From: Hamadaea sp013361475
GTDB lineage: Bacteria; Actinomycetota; Actinomycetes; Mycobacteriales; Micromonosporaceae
Assembly (NCBI RefSeq): GCF_040654195.1
Contig: NZ_JBFAHM010000006.1
Span: 434,001-498,000 of the forward strand
Direction of reading: 5' to 3'
DNA length: 64,000 bases
The notes below the pieces were generated by a model. The model was not told where the DNA came from, did no database searches, and worked only from the letters and a program-made list of their open reading frames with translations. The first letter of the stretch is position 1; each line of letters opens with the position of its first letter. Positions 46,470 through 54,152 of this stretch are shown here, piece by piece. The translations under genes were made by a program, and so were the position numbers.

Positions 46470-49466
46470 GTGCTCGACGCAACGATCTTGGGAACGCTGA
46501 AGATCTGCGTCGACGGCGAACCGGTCCGCCTGGCCCGGCGGCAACAGCGGCGCATGCTGGGCGCACTGCTCCTGACGCCCTCGGTGGAGATCCCGGCCGA
46601 CCGGCTGGCCGGGATCCTCTGGGAGGAGGCCGAGCAGCCGCTCTCCCCGGCCGCGACGATGTCCACGTACGCCTCCCGCATCCGCCGGGATCTCGGTCCG
46701 GCCGGCCCCGTGCTCGGATCGGGGCCGGACGGCTACATCCTGCGGATCGAACCGTCCCAGGTGGACGCCAGCCGGTTCCTCGACCAGGTACGCCAAGTGT
46801 CGGCAGTGGACGATCCGGAGATCCGGGCCGACCGGCTCCGCCAGGCGCTCGGGCTGTGGCACGGGCCGGTGCTCGCCGACGCCTTCGACGACCGCTTGCG
46901 CGACCGGCTCTGCCTGCACCTCGACAGCGCTCGCGCGGCCGCGTACGAGCTGCTCTTCGAAGCCGAACTGGCCCGCGGCCGGCACGCGGAGGTGCTGGCC
47001 GACATCGTCTCCGCCAGTGACCTGTACCCGGATTCGGAGCGGCTGGTCCGGCACCGGATGGTGGCCCTGGCGGGCTGCGGGCATCGAGCCGACGCGCTGC
47101 GGGTCTACCGCGAGACCCGGCAACGGCTGCGCGACGAGCTGGGCCTCGACCCGTCGGCCGACCTGGAGCGGCTGCACGAGCAGCTGCTGCGCGAACAGCC
47201 CGCCGACCGGCCGGTGCCCCGGCAGTCGGCGCCCCAGGCCGGGCGGCTCTACGGGCGCGGCGGCGTGCTCGGGGAGATCGACGCCTACCTGGATCGTCAT
47301 CGGGCCGCCGACGATGTGACCGGCCCGGCCGGGATCCTACTGACTGGACCGCCGGGAGTCGGCAAGACCGCGGTGGCGCGCGCGGTCGCCGAGCGGCGGC
47401 GCGGCGCGTTTCCCGACGGCGTCCTCTACGCCCGCCTGACCGCCGCCGACGCCCGGCCGGTCGCGACGGAGACGGTGCTGCGCCAGTTCCTCCGGGATCT
47501 GGGCTGGCCGGCCGACCTGCCGATGAGCCGGGCCGAGCTGGCCGAGCGGTGGCGTACGGTCACCGCCGAGTCGGCGATCCTCCTCGTGCTGGACGACGTG
47601 GTCGGCGCTGAACAGGTACGCGACCTGCTGCCGGGTGGCCGCTGCGGTGCGGTGATCGCCACGAGCCGGGAGGACTTCGGACGGCACGACGGGTTGCGCG
47701 TGCTGGCGATGTCGCCGCTCGATCCGGCCGCCGCCGCCGAGATGCTGCGCGACCTGGTCGGCGAGGCGCGGCTGCCGGGCGAGACGATCGACGACCTCGC
47801 CGCGGCCTGCGGACGGCTGCCACTGGCCTTGCTGACGACCGGGGCGGCGGTCGCCTCCCGTCCGCAGTGGACGGCCGAGGAGATTCGCGCCCGGCTTGGC
47901 CCGCCCACGCCGTTCGCGCTCGGCGGCGCCTTGTCGCGCAGCGTCGACGGCCTGTCCGAGTCGGCCGCGCGCGTCCTGCGCCGGCTGGCCGAGCTTCAGT
48001 GGACCCGATATCCGGTGTGGCTCGCCCCGCTGCTCGCCCCGGACACCGGGCGTACGCCGGACGGCGCGTGGCGGGAGCTGGTCGCGGCGAACCTGCTCGA
48101 CCCGGCTGGATTCGTCTGCGGGACACCGACCTACGAGATGCATCCGGCCGTCCGCCACTTCGTCCTCGACCGGGGTGACCACACCGAGCTGACCGACGCG
48201 ATCCTCACCGTCGTGTACGCCACGCTGACGTGGTCGGTCGCCGTCGCCGACGGCGCCCTCACCGCACGGCACTTCCCCACCCCGGTCGTGGCGGCGTACC
48301 CGCTCGCCGCCGACGAGCGGCAGGTGGCCGCCGATCCGGTCGCCTGGCTCGACGGGCACCTTCCGGCGATCCAGACCGGCCTGGTCCAGCTGGCCAGCCG
48401 AGGCCGGTACGCCGAAGCAGCCGACTTGGCGACGGTCGCCGTCAACTACGTGACGAGCTGCGGCGGACCGGACGATCTCCGGCTGCTCGCCGAGGCCGCT
48501 CAGGAGGCGGCGGCTCAGCCGGGGGTGCCCGCGGCGACCCGGGCCGCTGCGATGCTCGCGTACGCCGGGGCGCTGCGCGGCAAGGAACAGTATGCCGAGA
48601 GCATCCAGGCTGCCCGAGCCGCGCGCCGGATGTATCTCCGGCTCGGCGACCGGCATCGGGCCGCCCTGGCCGCCTCCACAGTGGGCAGTTGTGCCCGCGT
48701 ACGCGGTGACCGGCGGACGGCGTTCGCCGCCGGAGCGGCCGCGGTCGCCGGGCTCGCCGCGCACGTCACCGGTCAGCACGGGTCGGTCTGGCTCGCGTTG
48801 GCCAACTCCGGACGGGAGTTCGGCGCCGACCCAGCCGCCGTACGCCAGCTGCTCGACGTGGCGGTCTCCGCCTTCCACCTCGGCGGCGACGTCGCCGGGC
48901 AGGCCAACGCGCTCGCCATCACCGCGGTGATGCTCCTGCACGAGGAGCGGGCCGACGAAGCCGTCAAGGTTCTCGAAGCGGCCCACGACCTGCTCGCCCC
49001 GGCGGGCGACCGGGTGAACCGGCCGTTCATCGCGATGTACCTGGCCGAGGCGCTGCTCGCCGCCGGCCACCCCGACCGGGCCTGCCGGTACGCCGTGACC
49101 GCCCGCCAGCACTTCAGCCGCATCGGGTTCCACATGGGACTGGCCCGGTGTCTCGGCGTGCTCGGGCAGGCCGAGCTGGCCCGCGACCGGCCCGACCTCG
49201 CCCTCCCCCAGCTCCGCCAGGCGCTCGACCACGCCGAGATCGCCGGGAACGCGCACACCATCGGCTGGACCCGGTTCCAGCTCGCCCGGGTGCTGCTCGC
49301 GGCCGGCTCGCCGGACGACGCCCGGACTGTCGGCGAGGAGGCGTTGGCGACCTTGCGGGCGATCTCCTCGTTCCGCGTCGCCCGCGTCGAGGACTGGCTC
49401 ACCCATGCGGTGCCGGATCAACGTTCTCCGTCGAATCTTGCCCCAAGATTCGACCCGGAACCCTGA
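46470..49466 (+). CDS. BTAD/AfsR-type transcriptional regulator with NB-ARC and TPR domains
   Basis: 998 residues from a GTG six bases after TACCAT (possible leaderless start). Order: OmpR-type winged helix (about 5-90, RRQQRRMLGALLLTP), BTAD domain (95-240, LRVYRETRQRLRDELGLDP), NB-ARC NTPase (270-480) with Walker A GPPGVGKT and Walker B ILLVLDDV, then TPR-like repeats (640-980). This is the architecture of AfsR-type SARPs, which activate promoters with 11-bp-spaced heptamers; such repeats occur at 52540. The C-terminal 17 residues (ending NLAPRFDPEP) are encoded by a dispersed palindrome that also supplies the stop codon. Confidence 0.88.
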   Translation: MLDATILGTLKICVDGEPVRLARRQQRRMLGALLLTPSVEIPADRLAGILWEEAEQPLSPAATMSTYASRIRRDLGPAGPVLGSGPDGYILRIEPSQVDASRFLDQVRQVSAVDDPEIRADRLRQALGLWHGPVLADAFDDRLRDRLCLHLDSARAAAYELLFEAELARGRHAEVLADIVSASDLYPDSERLVRHRMVALAGCGHRADALRVYRETRQRLRDELGLDPSADLERLHEQLLREQPADRPVPRQSAPQAGRLYGRGGVLGEIDAYLDRHRAADDVTGPAGILLTGPPGVGKTAVARAVAERRRGAFPDGVLYARLTAADARPVATETVLRQFLRDLGWPADLPMSRAELAERWRTVTAESAILLVLDDVVGAEQVRDLLPGGRCGAVIATSREDFGRHDGLRVLAMSPLDPAAAAEMLRDLVGEARLPGETIDDLAAACGRLPLALLTTGAAVASRPQWTAEEIRARLGPPTPFALGGALSRSVDGLSESAARVLRRLAELQWTRYPVWLAPLLAPDTGRTPDGAWRELVAANLLDPAGFVCGTPTYEMHPAVRHFVLDRGDHTELTDAILTVVYATLTWSVAVADGALTARHFPTPVVAAYPLAADERQVAADPVAWLDGHLPAIQTGLVQLASRGRYAEAADLATVAVNYVTSCGGPDDLRLLAEAAQEAAAQPGVPAATRAAAMLAYAGALRGKEQYAESIQAARAARRMYLRLGDRHRAALAASTVGSCARVRGDRRTAFAAGAAAVAGLAAHVTGQHGSVWLALANSGREFGADPAAVRQLLDVAVSAFHLGGDVAGQANALAITAVMLLHEERADEAVKVLEAAHDLLAPAGDRVNRPFIAMYLAEALLAAGHPDRACRYAVTARQHFSRIGFHMGLARCLGVLGQAELARDRPDLALPQLRQALDHAEIAGNAHTIGWTRFQLARVLLAAGSPDDARTVGEEALATLRAISSFRVARVEDWLTHAVPDQRSPSNLAPRFDPEP

Positions 49467-49473
49467 TCCAGCC
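49411..49473. repeat. dispersed palindrome family 1, copy 5, forming the 3' end of the BTAD gene
   Basis: CCGGATCAACGTTCTCCG at the left and GACCCGGAACCCTGATCC at the right. The BTAD reading frame runs into it and stops at the TGA of CCCTGATCC. Confidence 0.85.
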
Positions 49474-49504
49474 CCTACGGCGGCGCGGTGGGCGGCGCGG
49501 CCGG

Positions 49505-49906
49505 TCAACCGGGCGTGGCGGGGCGATAGGCGCGGAGGACCCGGCCCAGTGCGGAGTCGTCGGGGACGAAGCCGAAGTGCCGCGAGTCCAGGCTGCGCGG
49601 ATTGTCGCCGCGGACGAGGAAGTGCCCGGGCGGCACGGTCGAGCCCCACTGTTCGAGTCCAGGCGGGACCGGTTGCCCGGCGGTGGCGACGACCCGTTTG
49701 ACCAGCCAGTCGACGTCGGGCGGCGCGGACGGCGGGCCACCCCGCGACGGCACCTCGAAGACGACGGGCACGCCGGTCCGGGGCCGCGAGCGGAGGACGA
49801 GCAGGCGGTCGCCGTCGGCGTACGTCGGCTCCATGCTGACGCCGCGCACGGTGAGCCACCGCAGTCGCGACCGGCCGAACAGGACGATCAAGGCCAGCGG
49901 GATCAC
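49505..49906 (-). CDS. S26 family signal peptidase of the Cys-rich peptide operon
   Basis: 133 residues from a GTG that overlaps the ABC transporter stop (GTGA). One N-terminal membrane helix (PLALIVLFG), catalytic Ser24 in VRGVSMEPTYADGD, catalytic Lys70 in WLVKRVVA, and the conserved end box VRGDNPRSLDSRHFG. It is short but has all the signal peptidase I boxes. As the last gene of the operon that encodes a leader-bearing peptide, it probably removes that leader (the leader ends in AGA before the first Cys), though this is inference. Confidence 0.88.
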   Translation of the reverse strand: MIPLALIVLFGRSRLRWLTVRGVSMEPTYADGDRLLVLRSRPRTGVPVVFEVPSRGGPPSAPPDVDWLVKRVVATAGQPVPPGLEQWGSTVPPGHFLVRGDNPRSLDSRHFGFVPDDSALGRVLRAYRPATPG

Positions 49907-51672
49907 GCCGGCTCCAGGTAGCCGGCCGCCTGCGCGGTGAACAGCTCCGCGTACCGGCCGCCCGCCGCGAGCAGCTCGTTGTGCGTACCGGCCTCCACGA
50001 TCCGGCCCTCCGCGAGGATCACGATCTGATCGGCGTGGCGCAGGGTCCCGAGGCGGTGCGACACGAGCAGACTGGTACGCCCGAGGGCGTGCTCGCGTAC
50101 GCGCCGTTGGAGGTCCTGCTCCGCGAGCGCGTCGAGCCCGGAGTTGGGCTCGTCGAGGATCAGCAGGTCGTGCGAGGTACGCATCATCGACCGGGCGAGC
50201 GCGACCCGCTGCCATTGGCCGCCGGACAGGGAGACGCCCGGCTCGGCGTCGTCGTCGAAGAAGATCCGGCTCAGCATCGTCCCGGAGCCCTTCGGCAGGC
50301 CCGTCAGGATCGGAGTGGCTCCCGCCGCCTCAGCGGCAGCGGCCACGGCACGGGCGTCGTCCACTCGGGACGGATCGCCGATGCCGATGTTCTCCCCGGC
50401 GGTCAGCTCATACCGGACGAAGTCCTGGAAGGTCGCGCCGATGCGACGCCGTAGCTCCGCCGGGCGCAGCGTCCGGAGATCGGCGCCGTCCCAGTGGATG
50501 CTCCCCCGAGTCGGGTCGTACGCCCGGGTCAGCAGCTTGACCAGGGTGCTCTTGCCCGCGCCGTTGAGCCCGACGAGCGCCGTGGTCTGTCCGGCCGGGA
50601 GGAAGAGGTCGACTCCGCGGAGGACCCACGGGCTGTCGTCGGCGTACCGGAACCACACGTCGCGCAGTTCGACGCCGTGCCGCAGCGGCTCGACGGCGTG
50701 CTCGCCGACGGGCAGGTCCGGCGGGGCGGCCATGATCTCCCGGTAGTCGCCGAACAGCAGCATCGCCGCGCTCGTCTCGGCGTACTGGTGCAGCAGGCCG
50801 GCGATCGCCCCCTGTACGCCGACGACCGCCGCCGTGAACAGGGTCAGGTCGCCGACGGTGAGCCGGTGGTCGAGGACACCCCGCACGGCGACGATGGTGC
50901 CCGCGACGGCGACCGCCGCGCTGAGCACGGCGACGCCGAGCGCGGCGCGGATCTGCGTACGCTGGGCCGCCCGGTGCAGCCGAGCGGTGGCGGTCAGCCC
51001 GTCGAGCAACCGCGACCGCAGAAGCCTGCCGGAGCCATACAGGCGGATCTCGCTCGCCGCCGAGGCCGTCGTGAGCAGCTCGGTCAGGAAGTACGCCCGC
51101 CGTGTGTGGACCGCCGAGTCGCCGGCCGCCCGGGCGGATCGCCGCGCGGCGTTCCGGTACGCGAGATACGCCGGGACGGCGGCGGCCACCACCACGGCGG
51201 CCATCGGGGGCCAGAGGGCCAGCAGCACTGAGGCGTACCCGATGATGGTGACGACGGCCTGGCCGCCCTCCACGAGCATCGCCGTGGCCGCGGCCGGGGC
51301 TTCCTGAGCGCCCTGCGCCGCGATCCGGAGCTTGTCCTGAAAGGACGGATCTTCGAACGGGCGGAGTCCTACGAACCGGTCCACCCGCGCGTAGAGCGCG
51401 TCCTGGGTGCGCAGGGCGATCCGCTGCCGGGCGAGCACTCCGGCGTAGTCGCCCACCTGCCGCAGCGCGACCATCGCGACCGTCGCGACCGCCCCGGCGA
51501 TCGCGAGCCCGATCGCGTGCCGCGCGGTCGTCCCGGCGACGAGCGCCTCGATGAGCAGCTTGGCCAGCCAGGCGACGACGACCGGCAGCAGCCCGGACAG
51601 CAGCGCGACCAGCCCGAGCACGGCGGTCGGACCGGCCGCGTGCCGCAGCGCCAGGCCGAGCGCGGCCTTCAT
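49903..51672 (-). CDS. ABC exporter (fused permease-ATPase) of the Cys-rich peptide operon
   Basis: 589 residues. Six membrane helices (about 1-310), then an ATPase with Walker A GLNGAGKST, signature LSGGQWQRVALARSM and Walker B LLILDEPNSG, and the H-loop VSHRLGTL. The type is that of exporters found with RiPP and lasso peptide genes; there is no N-terminal C39 peptidase. It starts one base after the stop of the thioredoxin-like gene. The probable cargo is the 74-residue Cys-rich peptide. Confidence 0.88.
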   Translation of the reverse strand: MKAALGLALRHAAGPTAVLGLVALLSGLLPVVVAWLAKLLIEALVAGTTARHAIGLAIAGAVATVAMVALRQVGDYAGVLARQRIALRTQDALYARVDRFVGLRPFEDPSFQDKLRIAAQGAQEAPAAATAMLVEGGQAVVTIIGYASVLLALWPPMAAVVVAAAVPAYLAYRNAARRSARAAGDSAVHTRRAYFLTELLTTASAASEIRLYGSGRLLRSRLLDGLTATARLHRAAQRTQIRAALGVAVLSAAVAVAGTIVAVRGVLDHRLTVGDLTLFTAAVVGVQGAIAGLLHQYAETSAAMLLFGDYREIMAAPPDLPVGEHAVEPLRHGVELRDVWFRYADDSPWVLRGVDLFLPAGQTTALVGLNGAGKSTLVKLLTRAYDPTRGSIHWDGADLRTLRPAELRRRIGATFQDFVRYELTAGENIGIGDPSRVDDARAVAAAAEAAGATPILTGLPKGSGTMLSRIFFDDDAEPGVSLSGGQWQRVALARSMMRTSHDLLILDEPNSGLDALAEQDLQRRVREHALGRTSLLVSHRLGTLRHADQIVILAEGRIVEAGTHNELLAAGGRYAELFTAQAAGYLEPA

Positions 51673-51673
51673 G

Positions 51674-52195
51674 TCAGGCCGCGACCAGAGAGGGGGCGAC
51701 CGCGTCGACCGAGCGACCGGCCGCGGCGATGACGCCGCCGGAGATCCGCAGGACGGTCGGGAAGCTCGAGACGCCGCCGAACGCCGCGGTGACCGCGCCG
51801 CCTTCGTCGACGACGGCGACGCGACCGGCGACCGCGCCGACTTTCCGGGCGAGTTCCTGGGTGACCTCGTCGGCGGGGTTTCCGGCGACGAAGGCGGTCA
51901 GCGCGCCGGACGGGTGCTCGGCGAGCGCGGCGATGAGGTCGGCGCACGGGCCGCAGCCCGGCATGACGAACAGGACGGTTCCGTCCTCCACATCAGACTC
52001 ACTGAGCGTGGTGGCGGTCAGGTCGGCCGCCTGGAAGCCGGCGACCGTCAGGCCCACCTCGGGCAGCGTGGCCGCCGGCCCGTTCAGGCGCTCCTCGATC
52101 GTGCGCAACCGCCGCACGACGGCGGCGAGCATGAGGAGGCAGACGGCGGTGAGGGCGGCGAGAACGACGACGGCGGCGGTCAGCACGGCGGTCAT
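51674..52195 (-). CDS. membrane-anchored thioredoxin-like protein (MauD/TlpA type)
   Basis: 173 residues. One N-terminal anchor helix (about 1-28), then a thioredoxin fold with active site CGPC at 81-84 in LFVMPGCGPCADLIAAL and a cis-Pro in SSFPTVLRI. MauD-type proteins handle disulfides in secreted Cys-rich proteins, the methylamine dehydrogenase light chain being the classic case. Its position between the Cys-rich peptide and the exporter suggests that it oxidises or reshuffles the eight cysteines outside the membrane. Separated from the exporter by one base. Confidence 0.85.
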   Translation of the reverse strand: MTAVLTAAVVVLAALTAVCLLMLAAVVRRLRTIEERLNGPAATLPEVGLTVAGFQAADLTATTLSESDVEDGTVLFVMPGCGPCADLIAALAEHPSGALTAFVAGNPADEVTQELARKVGAVAGRVAVVDEGGAVTAAFGGVSSFPTVLRISGGVIAAAGRSVDAVAPSLVAA

Positions 52196-52223
52196 GGGGT
52201 TACCTCCACGGGGGTACGCGGGA

Positions 52224-52251
52224 GGTGGGGCCGCCCTACCACGGCCCCACC
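52224..52251 (-). terminator. intra-operon hairpin after the Cys-rich peptide gene
   Basis: GGTGGGGCCG pairs with CGGCCCCACC (10 bp, 8-base loop), 11 bases beyond the peptide stop and ahead of the thioredoxin-like gene. A partial terminator here would yield more peptide message than downstream message, as is usual for peptide precursor operons. Confidence 0.55.
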
Positions 52252-52261
52252 GGTGTGGCTG

Positions 52262-52486
52262 TCAGCAGGTGCCGCGCTTGCGGACGTAGCAGCTCGTGTT
52301 GGCGCACGAGCCGGTGCAGCTGATGGTGCCGCTGCAGTAGGTCTGCCACCAGTAGCCACCCGAGCAGTGGCCGTCGCTCTTGTAGTAGCTGCAGGAGTTG
52401 CCCTGCTCCGGTACGCACGCGCCGGCGGTGCCGGTGCCGAGGGCCCGGCCGAGCAGACGGTCGCCCCACTTGCTGATGGTCTTCAT
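52262..52486 (-). CDS. 74-residue Cys-rich peptide precursor (8 Cys) with non-Sec leader
   Basis: The leader MKTISKWGDRLLGRALGTG (to residue 23, ending TAGA) is charged and has no hydrophobic core. The 51-residue core starts at Cys24 and has Cys at 24, 32, 41, 51, 57, 61, 66 and 74, enough for four disulfides, with aromatic clusters (SYYKSDG, GYWWQTY) and a basic end (YVRKRGTC). GAAGGAGG lies five bases before the ATG. It heads an operon with a thioredoxin-like protein, exporter and S26 peptidase. I recognise no family; partial likeness to the Cys-rich style of methylamine dehydrogenase light chains is noted only as an analogy. Function may be a secreted toxin, antimicrobial or signal. Confidence 0.8.
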   Translation of the reverse strand: MKTISKWGDRLLGRALGTGTAGACVPEQGNSCSYYKSDGHCSGGYWWQTYCSGTISCTGSCANTSCYVRKRGTC

Positions 52487-52539
52487 CGCGCCTCCTTCAG
52501 GCTTTGCGGTGAACTGCCATCAGCCTGGCGGGTGATCCT

Positions 52540-52568
52540 TTCCATCCGACTTCCATCGACTGTCCACT
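52540..52568 (-). promoter_or_regulatory. SARP-like heptamer direct repeats upstream of the Cys-rich peptide
   Basis: TTCCATC at 52540 and 52551, and a weaker GTCCACT at 52562, are spaced by exactly 11 bases (GATGGAA on the coding strand). SARP/AfsR regulators bind direct heptamers one helical turn apart next to the -35 region. They lie 54 bases upstream of the peptide ATG. Confidence 0.55.
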
Positions 52569-52569
52569 G

Positions 52570-53313
52570 TCACACCGAGAGCGCGGCCCCCACGATCCCG
52601 GCGTCGTTGAGCAGCTCGGCTGCGACGATCTCGGTCCGGAGTTTGATGCGGGGCAGGAACTTGTCCGCCTTCTTGCTGACGCCGCCGCCGACGACGATCA
52701 GATCCGGCCACAACAGCCGCTCGACCAGGTCCAGGTACGCCTGCAGCCGCTTGCTGTACTCGCCCCAGGAGAGGTCGTCCTCCTCGCGTACCGAGGCGGC
52801 GGCCCAGTCCTCGGCGTCGCCGTGGTGCAGCGGAAGGTGGCCGAGTTCGGTGTTGGGCACGAGCACCCCGTCGACGAACAGCGCGCTGCCGATGCCGGTC
52901 CCCAAGGTGAGCATGAGGACCACGCCCTTCCGGTCGCGCCCCCGGCCGAAGCGCATCTCGGCGATGCCGGCCGCGTCGGCGTCGTTGAGCACCGTCACGG
53001 TCCGCCCGGTCGCCTGCTGGAAGAGCTCGACGGCGTTGGTGCCGATCCACTTCTCGTGGATGTTGGCGGCGGTCATCGCGATGCCCTGCCGGACGACGGC
53101 GGGCAGGGTGATGCCGACCGGACCGGCCACCCCGAGCTGGCCGAGAACCTGCACGACGACCTCGGCCACCGCGTCCGGGGTCGCCTTCTCCGGCGTCGGG
53201 AGGCGTACGCGGTCGGCGGCGAAGTGCCCGGCGGCGAGGTCGACGGGCGCGCCTTTGATGCCTGATCCCCCGATGTCGATGCCGAGGGCCTGACCTGTCC
53301 GGTTCTCAGTCAC
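52570..53313 (-). CDS. ppgK: polyphosphate glucokinase (ROK family)
   Basis: 247 residues from a GTG at 53311-53313, typical for PpgK. ROK blocks: LGIDIGGSGIKGAPVDL (phosphate loop), TLPAVVRQG, NDADAAGIAEMRFG with the catalytic Asp, and LTLGTGIGSALFVDG; HEKWIGTN fits actinobacterial PpgK. It phosphorylates glucose with polyphosphate or ATP in the cytoplasm, so it could act on glucose freed by GH1. The longer frame upstream (to 53394) lacks typical sequence. Confidence 0.9.
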   Translation of the reverse strand: MTENRTGQALGIDIGGSGIKGAPVDLAAGHFAADRVRLPTPEKATPDAVAEVVVQVLGQLGVAGPVGITLPAVVRQGIAMTAANIHEKWIGTNAVELFQQATGRTVTVLNDADAAGIAEMRFGRGRDRKGVVLMLTLGTGIGSALFVDGVLVPNTELGHLPLHHGDAEDWAAASVREEDDLSWGEYSKRLQAYLDLVERLLWPDLIVVGGGVSKKADKFLPRIKLRTEIVAAELLNDAGIVGAALSV

Positions 53314-53390
53314 CACTCCATCATGGCGCGATCTCGGGCAGGCGTGGGGAAAATCCGCCAGGGCACGATCTCGGGCAGTCCTGGAAACGG

Positions 53391-54056
53391 TCAAGCGCGG
53401 GCGAGCGCCGCCTCGATGACGGGGATCGGCGCGGGAGTGCCCGCCGGGTCGCTGATCGGACCATAGGGCAGCCCGTACGCGGGCGTGCCGACCTGGAAGC
53501 GCCGGCCGCCCTCGCCGAGCGGACCGGCGTCCACGGCGTCGTAGCCCAGCTCGGCGAGGAAGTCGCTCACCACCTGTTTGGCGAGACCGTCGTCCCCGGC
53601 GATCGGCAGCGCCGTCCGATCAGGCGCCCCGATTGGGCGTGGCAACGACAACAGATGCCGATAGTTGATGTTGTTGAACACCTTGACGACCTTCGCCCGC
53701 CCGAGATGGCGCTGCAACAGTTCGCTGCTGGTGGTCGAGCCGTCGTCGAGTGCCGCGATGTCACCGTCGCGCTGCGGGTAGTAGTTGTTGGTGTCCATCA
53801 CGGGCTTGTCGGCCAGCGGCTCGACCGGCACCGTGGCGTACGCCCGCAGCGGGATGCTGACCAGCACGAGTTCGCCCTGATCGGCTGCCTCGTCAACGGT
53901 TCCGGCCGAGGCGAGCGGGCCGAGGTCGGCGACCAGGTCGGCCAGCGTGTCCGGTCCGCGCGAGTTACTCAGGACGACTTCGTGTCCGGCGGTGACGGCG
54001 AGCCGGGCGACCGTGCTGCCGATGTTGCCACTGCCGATGAGTCCGATGATGGCCAC
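53391..54056 (-). CDS. NADPH-dependent F420 reductase-like oxidoreductase
   Basis: 221 residues from the GTG at 54054-54056. A Rossmann fold opens the protein (VAIIGLIGSGNIGSTVARLAV, a GxGxxG motif) followed by EVVLSNSRGPDTLADLV, then VMDTNNYYPQRDGD and VKVFNNINYRHLL, as in NADP-binding proteins related to F420-dependent reductases. The exact redox partners are unknown. A longer start in the neighbouring palindrome was rejected. It may share regulation with the LysR gene upstream on the same strand. Confidence 0.8.
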   Translation of the reverse strand: MAIIGLIGSGNIGSTVARLAVTAGHEVVLSNSRGPDTLADLVADLGPLASAGTVDEAADQGELVLVSIPLRAYATVPVEPLADKPVMDTNNYYPQRDGDIAALDDGSTTSSELLQRHLGRAKVVKVFNNINYRHLLSLPRPIGAPDRTALPIAGDDGLAKQVVSDFLAELGYDAVDAGPLGEGGRRFQVGTPAYGLPYGPISDPAGTPAPIPVIEAALARA

Positions 54057-54089
54057 GTTGGTTACGGTATCGCCGGATTCCTGCCACCG

Positions 54090-54152
54090 TGCTGGATCAG
54101 GGTTCTGGGTCGAATCTTGGGGCAAGATTCGGCCGTGAACCCTGATCCAGCG
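54090..54152. repeat. dispersed palindrome family 1, copy 6, forming the 3' end of a LysR gene
   Basis: TGCTGGATCAGGGTTCTGGG at the left and CCGTGAACCCTGATCCAGCG at the right. The LysR frame ends at its TGA (54097-54099 on the reverse strand), giving the same NLAPRFDPEP tail as the BTAD protein. Confidence 0.88.

Noticed and set aside
52262..52486. Cys-rich peptide as a true methylamine dehydrogenase light chain
   Set aside because: Only the Cys-rich style and the MauD-like neighbour agree; spacing of Cys and the absence of a heavy chain, MauE and MauG speak against it.
54057..54125. Longer start for the F420-reductase-like gene (MPQDSTQNPDPARW)
   Set aside because: These residues come from the family 1 palindrome; the Rossmann fold begins at the GTG at 54056.
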